Made by a program: the position numbers and the translations under genes. The notes under the pieces are model-generated. The model did not search any database. It was not told the origin of the DNA and worked only from the letters and a program-made list of their open reading frames with translations. 64,000 nt of DNA, taken from Homoserinimonas sp. OAct 916 (lineage in GTDB: Bacteria > Actinomycetota > Actinomycetes > Actinomycetales > Microbacteriaceae). The stretch spans positions 186,001-250,000 of the forward strand of contig NZ_QJHB01000004.1 of the NCBI RefSeq assembly GCF_003260275.1. The letters are read 5' to 3'. How positions within the stretch are numbered: position 1 is the stretch's first letter; the number at the start of each line of letters is the position of its first letter. Shown piece after piece: positions 33,522-41,978 of the stretch.

Positions 33522-34276
33522 CGGTCACCTTCTTGGCCTGAATCGCTGTTCGCCCACACAACCCGGCGCGTCTGACGCACCTGTGCGATGAAAACACCGT
33601 GACGGTCATAGAGTCTGGACTCCTCGACGCAGAACTCTCGCGTTGCCCACATCGTGCTCTGGGTGACGAAGTGCCACGCGTGACGATCAAAGCGGACACC
33701 GGGCGCGAAATGGATCGTGAAATCAATCGTGGGCACGAACGCCGGCCGCTCCTCGCGGTAGAACATGCCGGGCGGCTGTGCATCGAGAAAGATCGCGGCA
33801 AGGCCGTACTGGCCCAGCTCCGGGGCCTGCTGGCTCGTCTCGTCGAAACGGATCCATGCCTCGGTCCGCTGGCGACGAACGTCGTCGGCGGCCGGGATCA
33901 GGCGGTGATCGAGGAAGGACTCGTATCTCATCTCGCCATAGGCGAAGTTGTATCGTGCCAGCGACATCGGATCAGGCAAGTGCCCGATATCCACCGGGAA
34001 ATCGAGAACCCGTTCAGTCATTCCGCGCCCGAGCTTTCCAAAGGCGGTCAGCCGCGAGTGGCCCTGCACGAGTTCCACGTTGACCGCGGCGGTGGAGACT
34101 CCCTCATGGAGAACCTCGACCCGCCACCGGCCCGTGACATCGCGCACCGCACCGGTGAACTGGATACTGACACTGAGCGGAATGAACCCGTCGACCACCT
34201 GGACCGACTCAATCACACGAGCAAGAACGTATCCGCCGTAGATGCCGTCATATCCGTGCCACACCGCCGGGAACAT
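33518..34276 (-). CDS. Acyl-CoA thioesterase, TesB-like double hotdog (252 aa)
   Basis: Two hotdog halves: HGYDGIYGGYVLARVIESV with RDVTGRWRVEVLHEG, and FDETSQQAPELGQYGLAAIF with IDFTIHFAPGVRFDRHAWHFV. Enzymes of this type hydrolyse acyl-CoA and can release CoA from dead-end intermediates. The ATG overlaps the cupin stop (TGATG). The last dozen residues run into IS481-derived sequence, and the stop codon belongs to that remnant, so the natural end may have been altered. Last gene of the 13-gene operon. Confidence 0.75.
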   Translation of the reverse strand: MFPAVWHGYDGIYGGYVLARVIESVQVVDGFIPLSVSIQFTGAVRDVTGRWRVEVLHEGVSTAAVNVELVQGHSRLTAFGKLGRGMTERVLDFPVDIGHLPDPMSLARYNFAYGEMRYESFLDHRLIPAADDVRRQRTEAWIRFDETSQQAPELGQYGLAAIFLDAQPPGMFYREERPAFVPTIDFTIHFAPGVRFDRHAWHFVTQSTMWATREFCVEESRLYDRHGVFIAQVRQTRRVVWANSDSGQEGDR

Positions 34277-34875
34277 CAGGCGGATTCCACGGGGACGCGG
34301 TGCACGAACGCGCTGGAGACCCTGGCGGCACCCCCCTCGCCGTCGATATGGTGCCACTGCGACAACTCGCGGCCGATCACGTCGGAGCCTTGGACAAGAA
34401 TCTCCTCGTCCCCCCGGGGGTGAGCCGACCACCGCGCTTCGGATGTCACGAGGAAGTCCCGACCCGCAGAGGCGCCGATGGGCACGGACACGATCCCTTC
34501 AGACACCGCACACGCACCGAGCTCGTCCACGGTCCTGAAAATCGCCGGCCCACCGAACCAGGCGAGCACACGACAGCCTTCCGGCGCTCGCATCTGCGTC
34601 CGCAAATAGTACGCGGGAATGAAAACGAGGTCTCCGGGCACGTAGCGGACACCTTCGATCTCAAGGTATCCGTCAAGAACGATAAACTCCTCCGCCGCGA
34701 AATAACCACCAGGTGTGGTTCTCTCGAACCCGCGGGGGAATCGCCCCATGATTGTGAAGGTTGCACCGGCAGACGCAAGCGGCACAAGGGACAGTGAGCG
34801 ATTGGCTCCCGGCATCGGCACGTCTCGCCACGTCTCAGGCTCCACCGACAGGTCCACGTATCTGGCCCGGGCCAT
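34276..34875 (-). CDS. Cupin-domain protein (199 aa)
   Basis: One cupin barrel with GGYFAAEEFIVLDGYLEI, VPGDLVFIPAYYLRT and a second similar beta region near RWSAHPRGDEEILVQG. It resembles the DUF4437-like cupin at 1439-2272, though shorter. The ATG overlaps the lyase stop by one base. Metal-dependent isomerase, dioxygenase or lyase activity is possible; nothing in the sequence decides it. Confidence 0.6.
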   Translation of the reverse strand: MARARYVDLSVEPETWRDVPMPGANRSLSLVPLASAGATFTIMGRFPRGFERTTPGGYFAAEEFIVLDGYLEIEGVRYVPGDLVFIPAYYLRTQMRAPEGCRVLAWFGGPAIFRTVDELGACAVSEGIVSVPIGASAGRDFLVTSEARWSAHPRGDEEILVQGSDVIGRELSQWHHIDGEGGAARVSSAFVHRVPVESA

Positions 34876-35738
34876 CAGCGCCTGGGCCTGTCCGCGAGTG
34901 CGAGGGTCTTGCGCGCGCCCCGCAGTACCGCGAGGTCGATGAGGCGTCCGGCGGAGTCCAGCACAACCCCGCTGCCCTCGGCTTCGGCCTCGGCAAATAC
35001 CTCGAGCACCGACTCTGCTTCGGCGATTTCCTCCTCGGTCGGTGTGAACACGTCGTGCACCACGGGGATCTGGGCCGGGTGGATGCAGGCGCGGCCCACA
35101 AAACCCTGACGACGCACGCGTTCAGTCGAGGCCAACAATGACTCAGGATCCGAAGTGAGCCGCGAGACCGGGCCAAGGGGCGGATTGATCTGCGCGGCCG
35201 CACTCGCGAGCACGATCATCGAGCGGATTCCGCCGAGCTCTGCCTCGTCTGCGCCGGGCTCAATACCGGTGTCAGCGCCCAAGTCGACCTCGCCGATCTG
35301 GAGCTGGTGCACCCGCGGGCCCTCCGCAATAGCGGGCGCTGCGAGAACTGCGCGGGCCGTCTCAATCAGCGGCATCAGTAGAGTGCCGATGTCTCCCCGC
35401 GCTGTCAGCAGGTCGGCCACCGCGGAAACATCGCCGGGGCCCTCACACTTTGCGATCACCAGGCCCGTGAGCGTCGGGATATTCGCCAGTGCGCCGGCGT
35501 CGGTGAGGAGGAGTGGGCCCGGGTTGATGCGAACCCAGAGCTCGGTCGCCAGGTCGGCGGGCTGCTCCCGCAGCCAGCGCACCACCGTCGAGCGCGCGTT
35601 GTCCTTCTCCGTCATCGGCACCGCATCCTCGAGGTCGAGGATCAGGGCGTCCGCTCCCCGGGTCAACGCCTTGCTGAGCTTCTCAGGGGCGTTGCCCGGA
35701 ACGTAGAGGTACGATCGCGGCAGACTGACCCCGCTCAT
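34875..35738 (-). CDS. HpcH/HpaI aldolase / citrate lyase beta (CitE)-like protein (287 aa)
   Basis: TIM-barrel lyase with LPRSYLYVPGNAPEKLSKA, DALILDLEDAVP (Asp/Glu metal ligand region), VRINPG, and the later LMPLIETARAVLAAP with Glu, IGEVDLGADTG and ACIHPAQIPVV. These match stand-alone CitE/CLYBL proteins, which act on malyl-CoA, citramalyl-CoA or beta-methylmalyl-CoA (C-C cleavage or thioester hydrolysis). The ATG overlaps the dehydrogenase gene by four bases. It probably cleaves a late beta-hydroxyacyl-CoA of the operon's pathway. Confidence 0.85.
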   Translation of the reverse strand: MSGVSLPRSYLYVPGNAPEKLSKALTRGADALILDLEDAVPMTEKDNARSTVVRWLREQPADLATELWVRINPGPLLLTDAGALANIPTLTGLVIAKCEGPGDVSAVADLLTARGDIGTLLMPLIETARAVLAAPAIAEGPRVHQLQIGEVDLGADTGIEPGADEAELGGIRSMIVLASAAAQINPPLGPVSRLTSDPESLLASTERVRRQGFVGRACIHPAQIPVVHDVFTPTEEEIAEAESVLEVFAEAEAEGSGVVLDSAGRLIDLAVLRGARKTLALADRPRR

Positions 35739-36895
35739 CCGACGACCGTCTCGCCCTTGATCAGTGACTTCGCCACGACCGTGCGCAAGACGTCGTTCGT
35801 CCCCTCACCGATGCTCATGAGGATTGCGTCACGATACAGTCGTTCGACCTCGAACTCCGTCGAGTACCCGTAACCACCGTGCACTTTGAGGGAGTCGATT
35901 GCTGCCTCCAGCGCCACCTCGGAGCAGAAGATCTTGGCCATCCCCGTCGCACCGTCAGCCCGCCCGTCACGAACGGCATCTGCTGACCAATACGCCATCA
36001 GTCGAGCCGCCTGGACTTGGGTGGCAAGCTGACCCAGTTTCATCTGAATGGCCTGAAAGTCGGAGATCGGCTTTCCAAAGGCGTGGCGCTGCTGCGAATA
36101 GGAGAGGGCCTCATCGTACGCACGCTGGGCGATGCCCACGGAACGCGCGGCGATGTTCACCCGTCCCCACTCGAGCGCCGAGAGCACTTGCTTCATGCCT
36201 GTGCCCTCGACCCCGCCCAGGAGCTGATCCTTGTGAACGCGAACGTTGTCGAGCTGGATCTCGGACGACTCGGTTCCCTTGTAGCCAAGCTTCGGGATGT
36301 CCTTGGTCACTTCGTAACCGGGGGTGTCCGCTTCGATCAGAAGGACACTCATTCCGGTGTGGGCTGGCGACGCACTCGGGTCAGTTTTCACGAGCACCGG
36401 CAGCGGGTCAGCGTACCGGGCATTGGTGATCCAGATCTTGGAACCGTTGACGACGTAGTGATCACCGTCGAGACGGGCGGTCGTGCGGATGCCCTGCAGA
36501 TCGGTGCCCGCGTCGGGCTCGGTCAGCCCGATGCCTGTTCGCCGCTTGCCCGTGGCCAGGTCTGGCAGGTACTTTTCCTTCTGTTCGGTGGTGCCGTGCA
36601 TGGCGAGGAGTCGGCATGACAACGAATGGCTGCCCAGAATGCCGGCAATCCCCATCCAACCACGCGCGATCTCCTCGAATACGAGCGCAAAGGCAACCGG
36701 ATCCAGGTCGAGGCCGCCGTATTCTTCAGGAACGGTGATACCGAACAGACCCATATCGGCCATACCCTTGACGATCTCGGTCGGGTAGCGGTCCGACTGT
36801 TCCCACTCGCGTGCGACCGGGATGATCTCTCGGTCGACGAACCGTCGCAACAGTGCACGAAACTCGCCCTGTTCCTCGTTCAGCTTGAAATCCAT
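35735..36895 (-). CDS. Acyl-CoA dehydrogenase (386 aa)
   Basis: Canonical acyl-CoA dehydrogenase: GIGLTEPDAGTDL, VVNGSKIWITNARYAD, REQ-type QRHAFGKPISDFQAIQ, VHGGYGYSTEF and the catalytic IGEGTND motif with the C-terminal Glu. It differs from the dehydrogenases at 7753 and 11728, which lack that Glu. FAD is reduced while a 2-enoyl-CoA forms; electrons go to ETF. AAAGG precedes ATG 36895. It follows the DUF35 gene by about 40 bases in the operon. Confidence 0.92.
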   Translation of the reverse strand: MDFKLNEEQGEFRALLRRFVDREIIPVAREWEQSDRYPTEIVKGMADMGLFGITVPEEYGGLDLDPVAFALVFEEIARGWMGIAGILGSHSLSCRLLAMHGTTEQKEKYLPDLATGKRRTGIGLTEPDAGTDLQGIRTTARLDGDHYVVNGSKIWITNARYADPLPVLVKTDPSASPAHTGMSVLLIEADTPGYEVTKDIPKLGYKGTESSEIQLDNVRVHKDQLLGGVEGTGMKQVLSALEWGRVNIAARSVGIAQRAYDEALSYSQQRHAFGKPISDFQAIQMKLGQLATQVQAARLMAYWSADAVRDGRADGATGMAKIFCSEVALEAAIDSLKVHGGYGYSTEFEVERLYRDAILMSIGEGTNDVLRTVVAKSLIKGETVVG

Positions 36896-36934
36896 TGGTA
36901 ATACCTTTCGAAGAGGACGGTCACGGCCGTCGGT

Positions 36935-37321
36935 TCAGTGGAAAACGGGAAGGGCACGGCCATCGGGCAGGTCGGTCCAGCCGACATTCACCTGGTCGCC
37001 AATTGCCCATTGGTCGCCGTCAACAAGACGGGTGAGGATGAGCGGCCCTTCGGTGAGGCGCACGCGGGCCACCGTGTAGGGGACGTCGACGTCTGGCCGT
37101 GGTGCCCGGTGGATCACGGTGCAGGCATCGACCTCGCCGGTACCCGCAGTCTCGCGAAGTTCCAGGTGATCCATTGATGAGCAGGCTGTGCACACTGCGC
37201 GGGGCGGGTGCTGAAGGTGCCCGCACTGCGTGCACTCCTGCACCATCAGCCGGTGTTCACGCGTGGCGTCCCACCATCCGGTGGTCACGTCATCAGCGGG
37301 GGGAACTTCAGGAAGGCTCAT
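36935..37321 (-). CDS. DUF35 Zn-ribbon/OB-fold protein (128 aa)
   Basis: N-terminal rubredoxin-like zinc ribbon CTQCGHLQHPPRAVCTACSS, followed by an OB fold (YTVARVRLTEGPLILTRLV). DUF35 proteins bind acyl-CoA and act as partners of thiolase-like enzymes or MaoC hydratases, for example in steroid side-chain aldolases (Ltp2) and acetone/HMG-CoA-type complexes. The ATG overlaps the thiolase-like gene by four bases, supporting a complex between the two products. Confidence 0.88.
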   Translation of the reverse strand: MSLPEVPPADDVTTGWWDATREHRLMVQECTQCGHLQHPPRAVCTACSSMDHLELRETAGTGEVDACTVIHRAPRPDVDVPYTVARVRLTEGPLILTRLVDGDQWAIGDQVNVGWTDLPDGRALPVFH

Positions 37322-38466
37322 CGGTCAACTCCTAGTACAACTGTCGCGTGGGTGGACAGGATGCCACCGGTGCCGTGGGCCACAGCGGTGCTGGCGCCCT
37401 CGACCTGCCGGTCTCCGGATTCGCCCCGTAGTTGACGGACCGCCTCGACCAGCAGCAGGATGCCGTACTGTCCCGGGTGGCAATAGGACAGGCCACCACC
37501 GGAGGTGTTGAGCGGTAATGCTCCGCCGGGCCGGATGCGGCCATCTGCGATGAAGCCAAGAACTTCGCCACGACCGCAGAAACCCAGCGCTTCGACGCTC
37601 AGCGCAGCGGTGATGGTGAAGGAGTCGTAGACCTGCAGAACGTCGACATCGGCAGGAGTTATGCCCGCGCGCGCGAAAGCGTCCCGACCCGATCCGATGG
37701 CACCCGGAGCGGTGAGGTCATCCACCGCGGTGAAAGACGTGTTGGTCGTCCGCTCGCCGTATCCCAGAATCTCCACGGGTTTGCGGGGGAGGTCGCGCGC
37801 CCGCTCGAGCGAGGTGAGCACCACTGCGCCGCCCCCGTCGGTGACCAGACAACAGTCGGCCACGGTCAACGGGCTCGAGATCATTGCCGAGGTCACGACG
37901 TCCTCCGCCGTGATCGGGCCCTTCCCATAGCGGAACGCCTTCGGGTTCAGCAACGCCCACTCGCGGGCGGCGACAGCGATCTCCGCGAGCTGTTCGCGGG
38001 TTCCGCCGAACTTGTGGAGGTACTGCTGGGCAGCCATCGCATAATACGAAACCGGGAAGAGCATGTCGTACGGCTCTTCAAACTGGGCCTCGGGGATGTG
38101 CGGCTCGTGCACGCCGCCAAGCCTGCGCGATTTCGCTGAACGCTGGTTTGAGGCGAAGCTGATGACGATCGTCGTCGCTTGACCGGCCTGAATGGCTTGG
38201 GCCGCGCGAGCGACCATCATCTCGTAGGCTGACCCGCCCGCGAAGGTCGAGTCGGTCCAGGTCGGCTGAATCGCAAAATAGTCGGCGAGCTGGGTTGCCG
38301 AAAAGCGAGAGATACCGGTCGTGGCGATGCCATCGACGTCAGCGAGGGTGAGCCCGGCATCGGCCAGCGCTCGCGTCACCGCCTGTGACTGCAGGGTGAG
38401 GATTGACTTGCCGGTCACACCGAGATCAGATTCGGCCGCCCCGACGATGGCCACGCGCGCAGTCAT
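37318..38466 (-). CDS. Thiolase-like protein, SCP-x/Ltp2-aldolase type (382 aa)
   Basis: The two-fold thiolase architecture is present (VAIVGAAESDLG at the start, GGGLSYCHPGQYG near 323-335 in the C-terminal half). The first active-site Cys is replaced: the GGS-A-Y-E region at 77-82 carries Ser79. A His (330) in CHPGQYG and Tyr280 in QVYDSF remain. Members lacking the nucleophilic Cys and paired with DUF35 are known to be retro-aldolases (Ltp2, DitF) or non-decarboxylating thiolase-like enzymes. With DUF35 downstream and a MaoC pair upstream, C-C cleavage of a beta-hydroxyacyl-CoA is the best guess. Confidence 0.8.
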   Translation of the reverse strand: MTARVAIVGAAESDLGVTGKSILTLQSQAVTRALADAGLTLADVDGIATTGISRFSATQLADYFAIQPTWTDSTFAGGSAYEMMVARAAQAIQAGQATTIVISFASNQRSAKSRRLGGVHEPHIPEAQFEEPYDMLFPVSYYAMAAQQYLHKFGGTREQLAEIAVAAREWALLNPKAFRYGKGPITAEDVVTSAMISSPLTVADCCLVTDGGGAVVLTSLERARDLPRKPVEILGYGERTTNTSFTAVDDLTAPGAIGSGRDAFARAGITPADVDVLQVYDSFTITAALSVEALGFCGRGEVLGFIADGRIRPGGALPLNTSGGGLSYCHPGQYGILLLVEAVRQLRGESGDRQVEGASTAVAHGTGGILSTHATVVLGVDR

Positions 38467-38894
38467 CGTGCACCCGGGCCATCTGCGCTGCCGAGGAGCA
38501 CAGTGGCATGGGCCGGTGCGGCAACGGTGCGACCTTCTGAACCGTCCTCGCCCACAACAACCACCCGCTGCTCAAGCACCAGATACTCGTCGCCAACCTC
38601 GGTGATCGTGCCTTCGCAACGTACCGTTTCACCGGCGAACACCAGGTTTCGGAAGGTGAAGTCGAGCTTGTGCGTGAACGACTGCGGACCGAGCCAGTCC
38701 TGGATCTGCTCCACGAGCAACGCGCCGAATACTTGACCGTCAACTACCGGGCCGGGCAGTCCGTTCTCCGCCACGACCTCGGGATCGTAGTGGAGTCTGT
38801 ACCAATCCCAGGTCGCTCCTGCATACGCCACCATGTCAACGAGGTTGATGGTGCGCTCAAGGACCGGCATCGAATCTCCCACCTGAAAGGTCAC
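38463..38894 (-). CDS. MaoC-family hydratase, catalytic-type subunit (143 aa)
   Basis: Hotdog-fold hydratase with an intact D-x4-H motif (WDWYRLHYD) and the FGALL/QDWLG helix. The next gene upstream encodes a hotdog protein lacking the His. In actinobacterial side-chain degradation (ChsH1-ChsH2 type) two such chains, one active and one scaffold, form an enoyl-CoA hydratase with DUF35; the arrangement here is similar. It overlaps both neighbours by four bases. Confidence 0.8.
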   Translation of the reverse strand: MTFQVGDSMPVLERTINLVDMVAYAGATWDWYRLHYDPEVVAENGLPGPVVDGQVFGALLVEQIQDWLGPQSFTHKLDFTFRNLVFAGETVRCEGTITEVGDEYLVLEQRVVVVGEDGSEGRTVAAPAHATVLLGSADGPGAR

Positions 38895-39391
38895 TTGGCA
38901 ACTCCCGACTGGACGAAAATTATGGTCTCCTTGTTTTCGGCCAACTCTTCACCATGCTGATTGGTGTAGGTCGCGGCCGAGGTGACGACGAGCATGTCTG
39001 CGCCCGTGCTGGTCTTCTTCTCGGCGAGATCAGTGATCTCCCAGGTCGCGGTTATGACGTCCTCGGGCCTGATCCGCCGGTGGAAGGTGTACCAGTTGCC
39101 GCCCCGCACCTTGCGGGTACCGGGGATCTCGATCTCCCACACGTGGCCGGCGTAGCCGTCGGCGGCAATCGGCAGGTTCGCGTACTGGTTGGTCTCGCAC
39201 ACGAGGGTCAGGGGTGCGGTGACGCCCTGCAGGCCCTGGGAACGCGCGTACTCGGGATCGGAGTACAGCGGGTTGTTGTCGCCGATCGCGAGACCGAAGT
39301 AGCGTCCGGCGGCACCACCGAGCTCCTCGGGAGCGGTGTACACCTTCGTAGTGCCCAGAAGGGCCCGGACCTCGTCGGTGATCAAGCTCAT
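38891..39391 (-). CDS. MaoC-like/FAS1-type hydratase N-terminal-domain protein, lacks catalytic His (166 aa)
   Basis: Start 39391 overlaps the RidA-type stop (ATGA). The domain shows YFGLAIGDNNPLYSDPEYA; the Asp is present, but the hydratase His five residues later is Tyr. Later parts GNWYTFHRRIRPEDVI and EITDLAEKK are typical of the MaoC N-terminal (FAS1-like) half. This argues for a scaffold role in a heterodimer with the protein at 38463-38894. Confidence 0.75.
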   Translation of the reverse strand: MSLITDEVRALLGTTKVYTAPEELGGAAGRYFGLAIGDNNPLYSDPEYARSQGLQGVTAPLTLVCETNQYANLPIAADGYAGHVWEIEIPGTRKVRGGNWYTFHRRIRPEDVITATWEITDLAEKKTSTGADMLVVTSAATYTNQHGEELAENKETIIFVQSGVAK

Positions 39392-40602
39392 GCCTTGTCC
39401 TCCGGGTAGAGGGCCATCGGGAGCACTTCGAGCATGAACTCGGGGCGAAGCAGTGCCTTGCAGATGCCGCCGGTCGAGGCCGGCCACGGTGCCTTCAGCA
39501 TCCGTTCCCGCACCGGCGCCACCTCGCGGTAGACCGGGAGAGCCGACTCCACGCAGTACTCGGTGGTCCACAGCAGGTTCTCGGCGCCCAGACCGGCGTG
39601 GGTGAGCAGCTCGATGATCGACCCATAGGTCACCTCGGCCTGGGCCGCCATGTCGCCCGGATAGAGCACCTCCTGGGTCTTCATGTCGAGCGAGGCGAAT
39701 CCAGACATGTACAGCGTGCGACCCGCTTTGATCCCCGGCGCGTAGGTCAGCGTGTCGTAGCGCGACCAACCCGGGTTGACCAACTCGAGCGGGTGCCGGG
39801 ACGCCGTGACGTCGATGGCGATCAATGACTCGGGGTGGTGGAGTCGGCTCATCAGAATTCCACCGGCCCCGGGGTACACACCGGCTCCGCCCAGACGCTC
39901 TTTACGCACGCGGTGAGTGCCCTTGTAGACGTCGCGCGTCGCAGGGGTCGAGTAGTCATAGGTCGTGACGGCCTGATCGATCGACATTCCGGCGCGCTGC
40001 AGGAGGTCGTCCGCCTTGTCGAGGCAGTAGGCATACTGGCTGACAAAATCACCGGCGAATACGACGTTGCCATCCGCATCGATGGGGACCACAGTGGGGA
40101 GGTAAACCGCCCCGTCGGTGCCTTCCTTGACGGCCGAGCGCTGCCAGGTGCCTGCCTCCCGCGACTCACTTGCGACCATCAGTTCACGGCCGCCCCCCTT
40201 CTTGGCCATGAGTTCGACCTCCAGGAAAGCCGTGCGACGCACGAGCCGCTCGACGATGATCGTCGACACGACTGGCTCATGCCCGCCGAAGAGTTCCTTG
40301 CGGACAGCGACCGCGGCCTCATAGTCCCCGATCCCTGACACCGTGACGTTCTCGGTGATGCGCACGACGTCTTCCGGCCCGAAGCCAGCACCTTCAAGGA
40401 TTGTGAGGACCTTGGTGTAGGCGATGCGCGCTTGCTGTTCCATCGTGCCTGTAACCGTCATCTTGCCGACGGTCTCATCAAAGGCAGCGCTGGTGTGCCC
40501 CGAGGTCCACGCGCTTTCGCCTTCCGTGAGGCCCAGGCTGAAGGTGAAGCCTTCGTAGGGGAACCAAGTGAATTTGGGTGTGGTGATCGCTTGCAGAGCC
40601 AT
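39388..40602 (-). CDS. Three fused RidA/YjgF-like domains (404 aa)
   Basis: A normal RidA chain is about 130 residues and trimeric. This protein has three successive units: about 25-137 (AWTSGHTSAAF, LEGAGFGPEDVVRITENVTV), about 150-270 (VVFAGDFVSQYA, LLQRAGMSIDQAVTTYDY) and about 285-398 (LYMSGFASLDM, LLTHAGLGAENLLWTTEYC). It may fold as a pseudo-trimer in one chain. RidA proteins hydrolyse reactive enamine/imine intermediates; RutC-like members act in pyrimidine breakdown. In this operon it may detoxify or hydrolyse an imine formed from a nitrogen-containing substrate. Confidence 0.75.
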   Translation of the reverse strand: MALQAITTPKFTWFPYEGFTFSLGLTEGESAWTSGHTSAAFDETVGKMTVTGTMEQQARIAYTKVLTILEGAGFGPEDVVRITENVTVSGIGDYEAAVAVRKELFGGHEPVVSTIIVERLVRRTAFLEVELMAKKGGGRELMVASESREAGTWQRSAVKEGTDGAVYLPTVVPIDADGNVVFAGDFVSQYAYCLDKADDLLQRAGMSIDQAVTTYDYSTPATRDVYKGTHRVRKERLGGAGVYPGAGGILMSRLHHPESLIAIDVTASRHPLELVNPGWSRYDTLTYAPGIKAGRTLYMSGFASLDMKTQEVLYPGDMAAQAEVTYGSIIELLTHAGLGAENLLWTTEYCVESALPVYREVAPVRERMLKAPWPASTGGICKALLRPEFMLEVLPMALYPEDKA

Positions 40603-40613
40603 AGTCGTCCTCT

Positions 40614-41978
40614 TTATTTGCTGTCTTCAACCGTTGTCTTGGCGACGACGGTCATGATGTTGTGGAGAGTGGGTTGATCTTCGAGGGCCTCGATCGCGGC
40701 GATGATGCGGGCGCTGTCGTCGCCGACGTTGCCGGTGAACTTGGCGTGGAGCTCCGCGTCGCTCAACGGGTTGTCTGGTCCCCCGGCGCTGCGTTCAACA
40801 GAGCCCACAATTCGCCGCCCGTCGCGCAGTCCCACCAGCACCTCGCCGCGTGCGTCTGCAGCGACGTTCGCAGAGGGGGCGAGCTCGATCGATATGCGCG
40901 CGGCGATTTCGGCAACCTGCGGGCGAGAAATGCTTGCAGGTTCGAATGTCGCCAACGTCATATCCTGATCGACGATGATGGCGGCCGCGCTCCACGGAAG
41001 CGAGAACTTCGCCGCATACGGGCTCGCCGGACGGGTCAGATCGCGGCTGGTGTCACACACTACCGACGCCGAGTCCGGGTGTACCCGTGCGGTGACGAAT
41101 TCGACATCCTCCGGGGCAAAATTCACCTGGCGTCGGGCAGCCTTTAGTGCATCAAGCGTTGCGTGAGAGAGCTGGCAGGCCGGGTACGGTTTGATGCCGA
41201 TCCGTGTGGTTTCCCACCGCTCTCCCAGAGCGTCGACGATGCTCTCGGGATTGGTGGCCCCGCTCGCGAGAGCATCAAAAACTCCGTGAGGCCCGTCAAA
41301 AACCGTCTCCGGGCCGGTGGCTCCCGCTGAGGCGAGGCGGGCGGCGATGATGCCAGACTGTGAGGCGAAACCCGGGTGCAGCTGCTTGGTCGACGCGCCG
41401 GTGGCCAGGAAGGCGAGGAGACCCCCAGCCTGACTGCCGGCAATCCCGAGTGCATTCGTGGTCTGCTCGACGTCGAGTCCGCACAGGCGCGAGGCGATGA
41501 GAGCTGAAGAGAATACCCCGGCGACCATGGTCGCGTGAAGTCCGCGAGAGTGGAAGCCGTGCGGGGCGGCTGCGGCGATTCGGCACACCGCTTCGTAGCC
41601 GACGATCGCCGCCAGGAGGATCTCCTCGCCGGAAGCACCGACCTGCTCCCCAACCGCGAAGGCCGCGGGGAGCACGACCGCCGTGGCGTGAACCAGCCCG
41701 CCCGCATGGGTGTCGTCAAAGTCAAGCGCGTGCACCAGGGTTCCGTTCGCCAAAGCCGCGGCCGGCGCCGACACTCGCGCCGAGGTGCCCAGGATCGTGG
41801 ACTCCGGTGGACCCCCCAGGCCGCGGGCGACGTGGATGGCCGGGTCTGCCGAGCCCGACCGGAACCCTGCAATCGAGTTGCCGATGCCGTCGAGCAGGTG
41901 ACGCACGGCGGCCTCACGCACGGGCTCGGGCATTGTGGTCACACCGAGCCCCCACGTTGCCAGGTCGCGCGCAATCAT
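40614..41978 (-). CDS. MmgE/PrpD family protein (454 aa)
   Basis: Helical N-terminal domain with HALDFDDTHAGGLVHATAVV, ATGASTKQLHPGFASQSG and a small C-terminal alpha/beta domain after RIGIKPYPACQLSHA. This follows MmgE/PrpD dehydratases, which act on methylcitrate-like hydroxy acids or on cis-aconitate-type acids. It is clearly distinct from the true prpD at 49491. It lies 11 bases before the RidA gene and overlaps the CoA-transferase gene, so it works on the operon's own substrate. Confidence 0.85.
   Translation of the reverse strand: MIARDLATWGLGVTTMPEPVREAAVRHLLDGIGNSIAGFRSGSADPAIHVARGLGGPPESTILGTSARVSAPAAALANGTLVHALDFDDTHAGGLVHATAVVLPAAFAVGEQVGASGEEILLAAIVGYEAVCRIAAAAPHGFHSRGLHATMVAGVFSSALIASRLCGLDVEQTTNALGIAGSQAGGLLAFLATGASTKQLHPGFASQSGIIAARLASAGATGPETVFDGPHGVFDALASGATNPESIVDALGERWETTRIGIKPYPACQLSHATLDALKAARRQVNFAPEDVEFVTARVHPDSASVVCDTSRDLTRPASPYAAKFSLPWSAAAIIVDQDMTLATFEPASISRPQVAEIAARISIELAPSANVAADARGEVLVGLRDGRRIVGSVERSAGGPDNPLSDAELHAKFTGNVGDDSARIIAAIEALEDQPTLHNIMTVVAKTTVEDSK

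Noticed and set aside
40614-41978. A second 2-methylcitrate dehydratase
   Set aside because: It belongs to MmgE/PrpD but lacks the PrpD-specific segments seen at 49491 and sits in a different operon, so only the family name is given.
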